Assembly: GCF_000960475.2 (NCBI RefSeq)
Contig: NZ_JZDQ02000034.1
Location: 1 to 64,000 of the forward strand
DNA from: Nocardioides luteus
GTDB taxonomy: Bacteria; Actinomycetota; Actinomycetes; Propionibacteriales; Nocardioidaceae
Direction of reading: 5' to 3'
DNA: 64,000 nt
Positions within the stretch are counted from its first letter, which is position 1; each line of letters starts with the position of its first letter. The position numbers and the translations under genes were made by a program. A model generated the notes under the pieces. That model saw only the letters and a list, made by a program, of their open reading frames with translations. It searched no databases and was not told where the DNA came from. Below are positions 42,103-50,010 of the stretch, piece by piece.

Positions 42103-42318
42103 ATGACAGATATGCGCGTTCCGTACGACGACCTCGACAGCCCCGCGCAGCTCCGCGCCGACTGTGCCGCCGCCGACAGCGCGCTGCACCTGCCCGCGCC
42201 GCGCGACCACAAGGACGCCCGCCCGGCCCCGGCCGTGCGGATGCAGTCCCGCGAGCCGCGCGACGCCGCCCTGCTCGAGACCTGCGGCCACGTCGCCGAC
42301 GACCTCGCCCTGACCTGA
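42103..42318 (+). CDS. Small hypothetical protein
   Basis: A 71-aa hydrophilic protein (starts MTDMRVPYDDLDSPAQL) with strong G/C at third positions, which supports coding on this strand. Two cysteines (ADCAA and ETCGH) and many Asp/Arg/His; no membrane segment. A TACCGT box 7 bases upstream suggests leaderless translation. A perfect 12-bp hairpin follows, so it is a complete transcription unit. Unknown function. Confidence 0.65.
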   Translation: MTDMRVPYDDLDSPAQLRADCAAADSALHLPAPRDHKDARPAPAVRMQSREPRDAALLETCGHVADDLALT

Positions 42319-42340
42319 CGGGGTTCCGCCCCTGAAGAAT

Positions 42341-42369
42341 GAGAGCCCCTGTCACGCACAGGGGCTCTC
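42341..42369. terminator. Hairpin terminator between small gene and tetR
   Basis: GAGAGCCCCTGT (42341-42352) and ACAGGGGCTCTC (42358-42369) pair perfectly over 12 bp with loop CACGC. It serves two convergent genes. Confidence 0.85.
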
Positions 42370-42370
42370 G

Positions 42371-42985
42371 TCATGTCTGCCGCGCGATCAGCCCGACCAG
42401 CGCAAGGTCGAGGAGCCGGCCGGCGCGGGTGGTGTCGGCGGCGCTGTCCCGGCTGATCACCCAAGCGATCCCGGCGGCGAGGTCGAAGAGCTCGTCCATG
42501 CGTACGTCCGCCCTGATCTCGCCGGCCTCCTGTGCCCGGGCGAGCAGTGCCTGGGTCGTCTCCTGCATATGGGTACAGGTCACGCCGAGCAGCGACCCCT
42601 CCCGGCCGGCCGCGTCGAGCACGCTGTCCGGGAGCCCGCCGTAGGTGCCGATCTGCGCGATCGTCGCCAGCAGCCACTCCCGTAGAGCGACCAGGGGCTC
42701 CTCGGTCTCGGCCAGCTCGGCGCCCCGCTTGTGCACGGCCGCCATGTTCTCCGCGAGCGCCACCGCGATGAGCTCGTCCCGGGTCGGGAAGTGCCGGTAG
42801 AGCGTCGCGTTCCCGACGCCCGCGGAACGCGCGATCTCGTCGATCGAGGTGTCGACGCCGTCGCGCGCGAAGGCCGCACGCGCCGCCTCCACGACGGCGT
42901 CGTAGTTGCGGCGCGCGTCGGCCCGCTTCGGCCGCCTGCTCTCCCAGTCGGTGATCTCGGTGTCGGTGATCTCGGTCGCAGTCAT
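42371..42985 (-). CDS. TetR family transcriptional repressor
   Basis: A 204-aa regulator. The N-terminal HTH (about 25-70: DTSIDEIARSAGVGNATLYRHFPTRDEL) is a classic TetR domain; the C-terminal half is an all-helical ligand-binding domain. ATG 42985 with GGGG upstream. It diverges from an MFS efflux gene across an 86-bp gap holding two related inverted repeats, so it probably represses itself and the pump until an effector binds. Confidence 0.92.
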   Translation of the reverse strand: MTATEITDTEITDWESRRPKRADARRNYDAVVEAARAAFARDGVDTSIDEIARSAGVGNATLYRHFPTRDELIAVALAENMAAVHKRGAELAETEEPLVALREWLLATIAQIGTYGGLPDSVLDAAGREGSLLGVTCTHMQETTQALLARAQEAGEIRADVRMDELFDLAAGIAWVISRDSAADTTRAGRLLDLALVGLIARQT

Positions 42986-43006
42986 CTCTACCCCTTGACA
43001 ATAACC

Positions 43007-43019
43007 GGGGACTGTCCCC
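43007..43019. promoter_or_regulatory. Candidate TetR operator 1
   Basis: GGGGAC-T-GTCCCC is a perfect 13-bp palindrome in the tetR/MFS gap. It is preceded by AACC, so the half-site AACCGGGGA recurs exactly 24 bases later in operator 2. A TTGACA at 42995-43000 may be the -35 of the MFS promoter, placing this site inside the promoter spacer. Confidence 0.6.
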
Positions 43020-43026
43020 ACATTTG

Positions 43027-43047
43027 AACCGGGGAGTCTCCCTGGTT
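43027..43047. promoter_or_regulatory. Candidate TetR operator 2
   Basis: AACCGGGGAG-T-CTCCCTGGTT is a 21-bp inverted repeat with one mismatch, sharing its left half with operator 1. It lies between that operator and the MFS start. Confidence 0.6.
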
Positions 43048-43071
43048 CCGATGATAGCGAGGTACGCAGAC

Positions 43072-44487
43072 ATGACAGAGCTCCACGAGGCACGGATCGA
43101 CAGCGGGGCCGGTGCCCGCGGCGGAGGTTGGGCGGTGGCCGCGGTGGTGACCTGCCAGCTGATGCTGATGGTCGACGGCGTGATCGTCACCGTCGCACTG
43201 CCCTACATCCGCGACGAGTTCGGGCTTGGCGCGGTCGGCCTCTCCTGGGTCGTCTCCGCCTACGCCCTGGCCTTCGCGGGCTTCCTGCTGGTCAGCGGGC
43301 GGCTCGGGATGATGTTCGGCCCCCGCCGCGTGCTGCTGGTCGGTACGGCGATCTTCGTGGTCGCCTCGGCGGCCGGCGGGCTCGCCCCCTCCGGCGAGCT
43401 GCTGATCACGGCACGGGCCGTGCAGGGCATAGGGGCGGCGCTGGCCGGGCCGGCGATCATGGTGCTGCTGGTGGCGAACACCCAGGAAGGCCCGCAGCGA
43501 CTGCGCGGGATGTCGTGGTTCATCATCGGCTCCAGCCTCGGCAGCTGTCTGGGCCTGGTCGCCGGCGGCGTACTGACCGTGCTTCTGGACTGGCGCTGGG
43601 TGATGCTGATCAACGTGCCCGTCGGGGTCGCCGTCATCGCGGGGACCGTCGCCTTCGTCCGGGAGGCCGACCGGATGCCCGGACGTCTGGACATCCCCGG
43701 CGCGATCACCTCTGCGGTCACGATGGTCTCCCTGGTGCATGGGCTCACCCGAGCGGGCCAGGAGGGCTGGGGCGACCCGGTCGTGCTCGGCTCTCTGGCG
43801 GTCGCTCTGCTCGCGCTCATCGCACTGGTGGCCGTGGAGTCGCGCGCAACCCACCCGGTCGTGCCGCTGCGCCTGCTCGCCGGCACCCGCCGCGCCGTCC
43901 CGTATGCGGGCATGCTCTTGGTCCCGGCGATGATGATCGGGTTCTTCACCTTCTCGGTGCTCTTCCTGCAGGACGTACGTCACTTCGACGCGCTCGAGGC
44001 AGGGCTGGCCTACCTGCCGTGGGGAGCGTCGGTGATCCTCGGCGCCCGCCTCGTACCGGCGCTGGTGGCCCACATCGGGGACCGCGGGACGATCACCCTC
44101 GGCATCGTCCTCGGGCTGGCCGGGCTGGTCGCGTTCGCACTGCTGGCCGCCGATGCACCGCTGTGGGTCGGCGTCCTGGTGCCGTGCTTCGTCTTCGGCT
44201 TCACCGCGCCGTTCTTCTTCACCCCGGCCAGCGCCGCGATCATGGCGGCAGCAGGCGGCGAGGACTCGGGTGCCGCCGCGGGGCTGTTCCAGTCGATGCA
44301 GCAGCTCGGCGGCGCGATCGGCGTCGCGACGCTCACCGCCGTGTTCACCAGTCGCGCCGCGGCCGGCACCGAGCCGGCGATGGAAGCCGCGATGCTCGCC
44401 TCCACGGCCTTCGGGCTCGTGCTCCTGCTGCTGGCGCTGACGACGCCGGCGTTCGCGGGCCGCCGGCCGGCGCCGGTCACCACCTGA
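43072..44487 (+). CDS. MFS efflux transporter (DHA2/EmrB-QacA type)
   Basis: A 471-aa membrane transporter with 13-14 helices. Motif LMLMVDGVIVTVALP (the VDxxIVxVALP motif D1 of DHA2 pumps), SGRLGMMFGPRR (motif A) and LGSCLGLVAGGVL (motif C) are visible. It probably exports drugs or toxic metabolites by proton antiport. ATG 43072 has AGCGAGG upstream; the frame continues across the operators but is unlikely to be coding there. Paired with the divergent TetR gene. Confidence 0.92.
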   Translation: MTELHEARIDSGAGARGGGWAVAAVVTCQLMLMVDGVIVTVALPYIRDEFGLGAVGLSWVVSAYALAFAGFLLVSGRLGMMFGPRRVLLVGTAIFVVASAAGGLAPSGELLITARAVQGIGAALAGPAIMVLLVANTQEGPQRLRGMSWFIIGSSLGSCLGLVAGGVLTVLLDWRWVMLINVPVGVAVIAGTVAFVREADRMPGRLDIPGAITSAVTMVSLVHGLTRAGQEGWGDPVVLGSLAVALLALIALVAVESRATHPVVPLRLLAGTRRAVPYAGMLLVPAMMIGFFTFSVLFLQDVRHFDALEAGLAYLPWGASVILGARLVPALVAHIGDRGTITLGIVLGLAGLVAFALLAADAPLWVGVLVPCFVFGFTAPFFFTPASAAIMAAAGGEDSGAAAGLFQSMQQLGGAIGVATLTAVFTSRAAAGTEPAMEAAMLASTAFGLVLLLLALTTPAFAGRRPAPVTT

Positions 44488-44514
44488 ACGTCGTCCTGAA
44501 CGTCGTCGAACGCA

Positions 44515-44547
44515 CGAGCGCCCCGTCCGAACCGGACGGGGCGCTCG
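44515..44547. terminator. Bidirectional hairpin terminator
   Basis: CGAGCGCCCCGTCCG (44515-44529) and CGGACGGGGCGCTCG (44533-44547) are a perfect 15-bp stem with a 3-base loop, between the convergent MFS and erpA genes. Confidence 0.88.
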
Positions 44548-44573
44548 CGTCGATGCTCAGTGGTGATGCGGAC

Positions 44574-44927
44574 TCAGTGGAACGAGTCACCACAGGCGCA
44601 GGAGCCGGTGGCGTTGGGGTTGTCGATGGTGAACCCCTGCTTCTCGATGCTGTCCACGAAGTCGATCATCGCGCCGTTGAGGTAAGGAACGCTCATCCGG
44701 TCGACGACGACGGAGACGCCGTCGAAGTCGGTGACGACGTCACCATCGAGGGTGCGCTCGTCGAAGAAGAGCTGGTAGCGCAGGCCGGAGCAGCCACCGG
44801 GCTGCACGGAGATGCGCAGGCTCAGGTCGTCGCGGCCTTCCTGCTCCAGGAGGCTCTTCACCTTCGCGGCGGCAACGTCGCTCAGGTTGATGGAGTCGGC
44901 GCGGCGTTCGGTCGTCTGCTCGGTCAT
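44574..44927 (-). CDS. erpA: Iron-sulfur cluster insertion protein (A-type carrier)
   Basis: A 117-aa HesB/IscA/ErpA family carrier that delivers Fe-S clusters to target enzymes. Its three conserved cysteines are present: Cys46 (GGCSG), Cys110 and Cys112 (SCACG). An alternative ErpA/IscA naming is possible. It lies between the MFS terminator and glycerate kinase, in the same order as the mycobacterial Rv2204c-Rv2205c pair (from memory). NadA, an Fe-S enzyme, is 2.4 kb away. Confidence 0.93.
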   Translation of the reverse strand: MTEQTTERRADSINLSDVAAAKVKSLLEQEGRDDLSLRISVQPGGCSGLRYQLFFDERTLDGDVVTDFDGVSVVVDRMSVPYLNGAMIDFVDSIEKQGFTIDNPNATGSCACGDSFH

Positions 44928-44992
44928 GTAGCTGGGCTCCCTGTGCGTGGGTGCGGGTTGTGTCTTAAGGCTCAATCGTCGCACATCCTCGG

Positions 44993-46078
44993 TTATTCCC
45001 GGTGGTCCGCGGACCACGTCCTGGCCACCCTGGCGGCGACCTGGACCAGGGAGTCGTACGCCTGGCCCAGTGCCTGCTCCTCGCCGACGCTGTCGACGAG
45101 CGAGTAGGCGGCGTCGATGCCGAGGGTGCGCATCTCGCGACCGCTCATGCTGACCTTCCCGGCGAGCACGATGCAGGGCCGCAGCGCCTGCTCGGCCAGT
45201 CTCGCCACCCCGGCGGGCACCTTCCCGGCAGCGCTCTGCGGGTCGAAGGAGCCTTCACCGGTGATCACCAGGTCGGCCCGGGCGGCCAGCTCCGGGAGCC
45301 CGAGCAGGTCGGCGACGACGTCGAACCCGGACCGGCGCGTGGCCCCGAGGAGCAGCAGCGCGAACCCCATCCCACCGGCCGCGCCGGCGCCCTTCTCGGT
45401 CGCAATCTTGCGGGAGGTCGCGGCTGCCAGGTCCTGGAGCGCGCCGTCCCAGCGGGGCATGGTCTCCTCGGCCAGCCCCTTCTGCGCGCCGTAGACCTTG
45501 ATCGCACCGAAGAGCCCGGTCAGCGGGTTGTCCACATCGCTGGCGATCACGATCTCGAGGCCGAGCGGCTCGGGGAGCGTGACCTCGGAGATGCCCTCGA
45601 GCCCGGCCACACCGGCGTCGAGCGGCCTGTCGGCGGTCGCCCCCAGCGCAGCGAGCAGGCCCGCTCCCCCGTCGCTGGTGCCCGAGCCGCCGAGACCGAC
45701 GACGACCTCGGTCGCGCCGGCGTCACGGGCCGCGAGGAGCAGCTGCCCCACGCCGTACGAGGTCGCCTGCTCGGCTCCCTTCCCGCCGGTCAGGTGCAGT
45801 CCCGCGGCCTGCGCCGACTCGACATAGGCGGTGGCGCCCTCGACCAGGACCTGAGCGGTCACGGGCTCGCCGTGCGGACCCCTGACCTCGACCTCGCGCA
45901 GGTCGCCGCCGAGGACCTCGTGGAGGAGCTCGAGGAAGCCCGGGCCGCCGTCGGCCATCGGCGCCAGCGAGAGCTCGTCGCCAGGTGCCGTACGCCGCCA
46001 GCCCTCCGCGATCGCGGCCGCCGCCTGGGAGGCGGTGAGCGTGCCTGCGTACTTGTCGGGGGCGATCAGCACTCGCAT
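44993..46078 (-). CDS. glxK: Glycerate 2-kinase (GlxK/GarK family)
   Basis: Phosphorylates D-glycerate. The 361-aa protein begins MRVLIAPDKYAGTLTASQAA and has PMADGGPG, GLGGSGTSDGGAG and ITGEGSFDPQSAAGK, all hallmarks of the family. A TAGGTT box 6 bases before the ATG suggests a leaderless transcript. Monocistronic. Confidence 0.94.
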   Translation of the reverse strand: MRVLIAPDKYAGTLTASQAAAAIAEGWRRTAPGDELSLAPMADGGPGFLELLHEVLGGDLREVEVRGPHGEPVTAQVLVEGATAYVESAQAAGLHLTGGKGAEQATSYGVGQLLLAARDAGATEVVVGLGGSGTSDGGAGLLAALGATADRPLDAGVAGLEGISEVTLPEPLGLEIVIASDVDNPLTGLFGAIKVYGAQKGLAEETMPRWDGALQDLAAATSRKIATEKGAGAAGGMGFALLLLGATRRSGFDVVADLLGLPELAARADLVITGEGSFDPQSAAGKVPAGVARLAEQALRPCIVLAGKVSMSGREMRTLGIDAAYSLVDSVGEEQALGQAYDSLVQVAARVARTWSADHRE

Positions 46079-46084
46079 GGCCGA

Positions 46085-46090
46085 AACCTA
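46085..46090 (-). promoter_or_regulatory. Candidate -10 box TAGGTT (leaderless glycerate kinase gene)
   Basis: TAGGTT ends 6 bases before the ATG at 46078. Confidence 0.5.
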
Positions 46091-46160
46091 CCCGCGCACC
46101 GAAGCCGGCGGGCGTCCCGCACGGTCGTTTCGAGTCGTAACCATCACGCATGCGTCGCGT

Positions 46161-46166
46161 TAAGGT
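46161..46166 (+). promoter_or_regulatory. Candidate -10 box TAAGGT (leaderless DUF695-like gene)
   Basis: TAAGGT ends 6 bases before the GTG at 46173. Confidence 0.55.
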
Positions 46167-46172
46167 CGTTTC

Positions 46173-47222
46173 GTGCGGATCTTCGGGCGACGCCGGGCCA
46201 GTGACTCAGAGACCAGGCGGATCAGCGCCTTCTGGACCTGGTGGGCCCAGAAGGGCGCGCTGGCCTGCGGTGCCGCGCTCGACGCCGACGACCAGGACGC
46301 GCTGGTCGCCCTGCTGGCGCGGCGGGTGGACGCGATGGAGGCGGGCCTGAGCTGGGAGGTCGGCCCGGGACCCTTGGGCGGACGGCTGCTGGTCGTCTCG
46401 GCGGGCGGCAACCCGGACCATCGCGCGCTGGCCCGCCGGTGGCTGCTGGCCGCCCCCGAGCCGGACGGCGTCTCGCCCTGGGAGTTCAGCGACCAGCGCC
46501 CACCGGTCGACGACCCGGTCGAGGCGGTGCTCACCACCCCCGGCGGTGCCGCCATCCGGCTGGCCGACATGCTGGTCGGCGCCCGGCAGAACGGTGCCCA
46601 CTTCGACCTCACACTCTTCCATCCGGCGTTCCCCGACCTCGCCGAGGACGCCCGGCTGCAGATCGCCTTCCATGCCCTCGACACCACGCTGGGCGAGTCC
46701 GGCACGGAGCTGTGGATCGGCGAGGTCGAGACCACCCTCACCCGTCCCCGCGACGGCTTCGGCCTCGACGGCCTGCGCGCCGCGGTGAGGAACCTCCGCA
46801 AGGAGTACGTCGACCCCGACGGCAACCCGGCCTGGGTGCTGCTCCACGGGGAGAGCCCGCAGGGTCCGGTGATCGCGAGCGCGGTCGTGCCGCTGCACCC
46901 GGTCACCGCGCCCAACCTGACCCACCACGTCGGGGTGATGGTGCCCTACATCGGCTTCGCCGAACGCGGTCTCCCCTCGGCCGACGCGCTGCGCGAGCTC
47001 GGCCAGCTCGAGGACCGGCTCTCCTCCACCCTCGGCCCCGACGGCCGGGTCGTGGCCCACGAGACCGCCAACGGCGTACGCCTCCTCCACGCCTACGTCG
47101 ATCCGACCACCTCGGCGCCGCAGCGGCTCGAGGAGACGGTCGGCGGCTGGGCCCACGGCGACGTCGTCACCCGCGTCGACACCGACCCGGCCTGGGACGC
47201 CGTCCGGCCGCTGCGCGCCTGA
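46173..47222 (+). CDS. Hypothetical protein, DUF695-like
   Basis: A 349-aa cytosolic protein. The C-terminal part (DGRVVAHETANGVRLLHAYVD) resembles the DUF695 fold; the middle part (GGRLLVVSAGGNPDHRALARRWL and FDLTLFHPAFPD) looks like a DUF4279/DUF695-type alpha/beta domain. No signal or membrane segment. GTG start with TAAGGT 6 bases upstream. It precedes nadA by 74 bases but nadA appears to have its own promoter. Function unknown; the domain name is from memory. Confidence 0.78.
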   Translation: MRIFGRRRASDSETRRISAFWTWWAQKGALACGAALDADDQDALVALLARRVDAMEAGLSWEVGPGPLGGRLLVVSAGGNPDHRALARRWLLAAPEPDGVSPWEFSDQRPPVDDPVEAVLTTPGGAAIRLADMLVGARQNGAHFDLTLFHPAFPDLAEDARLQIAFHALDTTLGESGTELWIGEVETTLTRPRDGFGLDGLRAAVRNLRKEYVDPDGNPAWVLLHGESPQGPVIASAVVPLHPVTAPNLTHHVGVMVPYIGFAERGLPSADALRELGQLEDRLSSTLGPDGRVVAHETANGVRLLHAYVDPTTSAPQRLEETVGGWAHGDVVTRVDTDPAWDAVRPLRA

Positions 47223-47261
47223 GCCCACAGCGGCGAGTACCACCATGTGACCTACGCCACC

Positions 47262-47289
47262 GGGTTGTCGAACCCCCGACATGTATTAT
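47262..47289 (+). promoter_or_regulatory. nadA promoter with candidate operator
   Basis: TATTAT (47284-47289), a consensus-like -10, ends 7 bases before the nadA ATG. GGGTT-GTCG-AACCC (47262-47275) is a perfect 5-bp inverted repeat around the -35 region and could bind a repressor of NAD synthesis. It does not obviously match a known NrtR or NiaR site. Confidence 0.55.
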
Positions 47290-47296
47290 CGTCATC

Positions 47297-48469
47297 ATGA
47301 CGACTGTCGACCTCCCGCTGCTCCCCCTGGGGCGTGGCACCGACCTGAACTCCGAGCGTGGCGTCGAGTGCCCCGGCGACCTGCCGGCCGCCTCCGACCC
47401 CGACCTGGTCAAGCGCGCGCTCGCCGCCAAGGAGAAGCTCGGCGACAAGGTGTTCGTCCTCGGACACCACTACCAGCGCGACGAGGTCATCCAGTTCGCC
47501 GACGTGACCGGTGACTCCTTCAAGCTCGCGCGCGACGCGGCCGCCCGGCCCGACGCGGAGTACATCGTCTTCTGCGGCGTCCACTTCATGGCCGAGTCGG
47601 CCGACATCCTGACCTCTCCGTCGCAGGCGGTCATCCTCCCCGACCTCGCCGCCGGCTGCTCGATGGCCGACATGGCGCGCCTGGGCCAGGTCGAGAAGGC
47701 CTGGGAGGCGCTCTCAGAGGCGGGTGTGGCCGAGCAGGTCGTGCCGGTCACCTACATGAACTCCTCGGCCGACATCAAGGCGTTCTGCGGTCGCCACGAC
47801 GGCGTCGTGTGCACCTCGTCCAACGCTCAGGCGGTGCTGGAGTGGGCCTTCGAGCAGAAGTCCGACGCCAAGGTGCTCTTCTTCCCCGACCAGCACCTCG
47901 GCCGCAACACCGCGGTCCTCAAGCTCGGCATGTCGCTCGACGACTGCGTGGTCTGGGACCCGCTCAAGCCGGGCGGCGGCGTAACCCCCGAGGAGCTGCG
48001 GGCGGCGAAGATGATCCTGTGGAAGGGCCACTGCTCGGTCCACGGCCGCTTCTCCCCCGACACCATCGACGACCTGCGCGCCGAGATCCCGGGCGTACAG
48101 ATCCTCGTCCACCCCGAGTGCCAGCACGAGGTCGTCCTCAAGGCTGACCTGGTCGGCTCGACCGAGTTCATCATCTCGACCATCGAGGCCGCTCCTCCCG
48201 GGTCGGCCTGGGCGGTCGGCACCGAGCTCAACCTGGTCAAGCGCCTCGCCGCGGCCCACCCGGACAAGCGGATCGTCTTCCTCGACCGCACCGTCTGCTA
48301 CTGCTCCACGATGAACCGGATCGACCTCCCCCACTTCGTCTGGGCCCTCGAGTCCCTGGTCGAGGGACAGGTCGTCAACCGCATCGAGGTCGACGCCGAC
48401 ACCGAGCACTACGCCAAGCTCGCCCTCCAGCGCATGCTCGACCTGCCGGGCAAGACCCAGGACGACTGA
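47297..48469 (+). CDS. nadA: Quinolinate synthase
   Basis: Condenses iminoaspartate and dihydroxyacetone phosphate to quinolinate in NAD synthesis, using a [4Fe-4S] cluster. The 390-aa protein has the three cluster cysteines in FCGVHFMAE, HPECQHEV and the VCYCSTMN region, plus GHHYQRDEV and YMNSSADIKA. ATG 47297 lies 7 bases after a TATTAT box. Neither nadB nor nadC follows: a strong terminator and a convergent histidine kinase gene do, so nadA is an orphan here. Confidence 0.95.
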   Translation: MTTVDLPLLPLGRGTDLNSERGVECPGDLPAASDPDLVKRALAAKEKLGDKVFVLGHHYQRDEVIQFADVTGDSFKLARDAAARPDAEYIVFCGVHFMAESADILTSPSQAVILPDLAAGCSMADMARLGQVEKAWEALSEAGVAEQVVPVTYMNSSADIKAFCGRHDGVVCTSSNAQAVLEWAFEQKSDAKVLFFPDQHLGRNTAVLKLGMSLDDCVVWDPLKPGGGVTPEELRAAKMILWKGHCSVHGRFSPDTIDDLRAEIPGVQILVHPECQHEVVLKADLVGSTEFIISTIEAAPPGSAWAVGTELNLVKRLAAAHPDKRIVFLDRTVCYCSTMNRIDLPHFVWALESLVEGQVVNRIEVDADTEHYAKLALQRMLDLPGKTQDD

Positions 48470-48490
48470 CTTCTGGCCGAGGCGTCGGCT

Positions 48491-48532
48491 ACGTCGGCCG
48501 AGTGGGCATATGCGTGCCCGCTCGGCCGACGT
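48491..48532. terminator. Terminator hairpin after nadA
   Basis: ACGTCGGCCGAG and CTCGGCCGACGT pair perfectly (12 bp), continue through a T-G pair and GGGCA/TGCCC, and close a 6-base loop: 18 paired positions. Convergent genes lie on both sides. Confidence 0.85.
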
Positions 48533-48535
48533 GCG

Positions 48536-48587
48536 TGACGCCTCGCCCGACCGGGCCGACGCCTCGCCCGACCGGGCTGACGCCTCG
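48536..48587. repeat. 21-bp tandem repeat, about 2.5 copies
   Basis: The unit (T/C)GACGCCTCGCCCGACCGGGC occurs at 48536-48556 and 48557-48577, with a third partial copy to 48587, directly before the histidine kinase stop. Too few and too regular for CRISPR; possibly a variable-number tandem repeat. Confidence 0.7.
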
Positions 48588-48594
48588 GCTGTCG

Positions 48595-50010
48595 TCAGCC
48601 GGTCGGGAGACGTACGGCGATCGTGGTGTCTCCGGGCTTGCTGGTGAGCCTCACCGTGCCGCCGTGCGAGGTGACGATGGCGTGGACCAGGGCGAGGCCG
48701 AGGCCGGCACCGCCGTCGCGCTGACGGGCCTCGTCGGCACGGGTGAAGCGCTCGAACGCGCGCGGGACGAGGGCAGCGGGAAAGCCGGGGCCGTCGTCGT
48801 GGACGTCGAACCCGTCAGGACGTACGCGGACCGTGACCGTGGTGCCGGCGGGCGTGTGCCGGCGCTCGTTGGTGAGCAGGTTGCTGATCACCTGGTGGAG
48901 GCGCTGAGCGTCGCCGGTGACGATCACCTCGGCGTCACCGGAGTCGGCGTCGGCCGGAAGCTCGAGCCGCCAGGTGTGTGAGGGGTCGATGACGCGGGCG
49001 TCGTCGACGGCCTCCAGGAGCAGCCGGGTCAGGTCGACGGAGTCGCGGGCGAGCGGACGGCCCTGGTCGAGGCGCGCGAGCAGGAGCAGGTCCTCGACCA
49101 GCGCGGTCATCCGCAGCGACTCCTCCTCGACCTTGCCGAGCGCCGTCGGGACCGCTTCGGGACGCTGCTGGGCCAGCTCCGTGTAGCCGCGGATCGTGGT
49201 CAGCGGGGTGCGCAGCTCGTGGGAGGCGTCGGCGACGAACTGGCGTACCTGCTGCTCGCTGCGGTGACGCTCGGCCAGCGAGGTCTCGACGTGGTCGAGC
49301 AGCGAGTTGAGCGCCGCGCCGACCTGACCGACCTCGGTGTCCTCGTCGGTGAGCCGCTCGGGAACCCGCTCGGTCACCGAGACCTCGCCGGAGGACAGCG
49401 GCAGCGCGGCCACCGTGTGGGCGGTGGCGGCGACCTCGCGCAGGGGGCTGAGCTGGCGGCGTACGACGAGGTAGCCGGCGCCCCCGGCGCCCACGACGCC
49501 CAGCAGGATCAGCAGGGTCTCCCAGAAGACCAGACTGTCGATCGTGTTGTCGACCTGCCCGGTCGAGTGTCCGGTGACGACGACCACCGACTGGCCGGTG
49601 TTCGGGTTCACCAGGGCTTGGGCGATCACCCGGTAGGTGCCCCGGTCGGTCAGCTCGACGTCGTGGGCGCGGGCGTCGACAGTCACCTGGTGCAGCACAT
49701 CCAGGTCGGCGGCGCTGAGCTCCTGCATCTCGTCGGGATCGAAGTCGCCGATGTTGCCCCGAGGCTGACCGTTCTCGGGGAACTCGGCGATGATCGAGTC
49801 CGGGGCCATGTTCAACCGGACGCCTGGGCCCGGGCCGGCGACGCCGCGCGCCATGTCGCGTACGTCCCGGTCGAGTCGGTCCATCAACGTCTGCCGCAGC
49901 GCGATCGTGGCGACTGTGGCGATCAGCAACGAGACCACCAGCACCAGGGCGACCGCGGTGATGACCAGGCGTGAGATCAGCGGCGCGACCAGCCGTTTCA
50001 GCTTGCTCAC
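48595..50010 (-). CDS. Sensor histidine kinase
   Basis: A 471-aa membrane sensor: helix at 14-38, an extracytoplasmic sensor of about 120 residues, helix near 165-187, HAMP, HisKA with DASHELRTPLT (phospho-His) and an HATPase domain with DDGPGF and GLGLALVHAIV. The N-box reads NLLTNERRHTP; the usual alanine is replaced by Glu. GTG 50010 overlaps the response regulator stop (GTGA). It is probably the sensor for the adjacent efflux operon. Confidence 0.94.
   Translation of the reverse strand: MSKLKRLVAPLISRLVITAVALVLVVSLLIATVATIALRQTLMDRLDRDVRDMARGVAGPGPGVRLNMAPDSIIAEFPENGQPRGNIGDFDPDEMQELSAADLDVLHQVTVDARAHDVELTDRGTYRVIAQALVNPNTGQSVVVVTGHSTGQVDNTIDSLVFWETLLILLGVVGAGGAGYLVVRRQLSPLREVAATAHTVAALPLSSGEVSVTERVPERLTDEDTEVGQVGAALNSLLDHVETSLAERHRSEQQVRQFVADASHELRTPLTTIRGYTELAQQRPEAVPTALGKVEEESLRMTALVEDLLLLARLDQGRPLARDSVDLTRLLLEAVDDARVIDPSHTWRLELPADADSGDAEVIVTGDAQRLHQVISNLLTNERRHTPAGTTVTVRVRPDGFDVHDDGPGFPAALVPRAFERFTRADEARQRDGGAGLGLALVHAIVTSHGGTVRLTSKPGDTTIAVRLPTG

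Noticed and set aside
46241..47296. N-terminal extension of nadA by about 350 codons
   Set aside because: The extension is an out-of-frame reading of the DUF695-like gene. NadA proteins begin near the chosen ATG, which has a promoter box 7 bases upstream.
48536..48587. Possible CRISPR array
   Set aside because: The units are contiguous with no spacers, only about 2.5 copies, and no cas genes are present.
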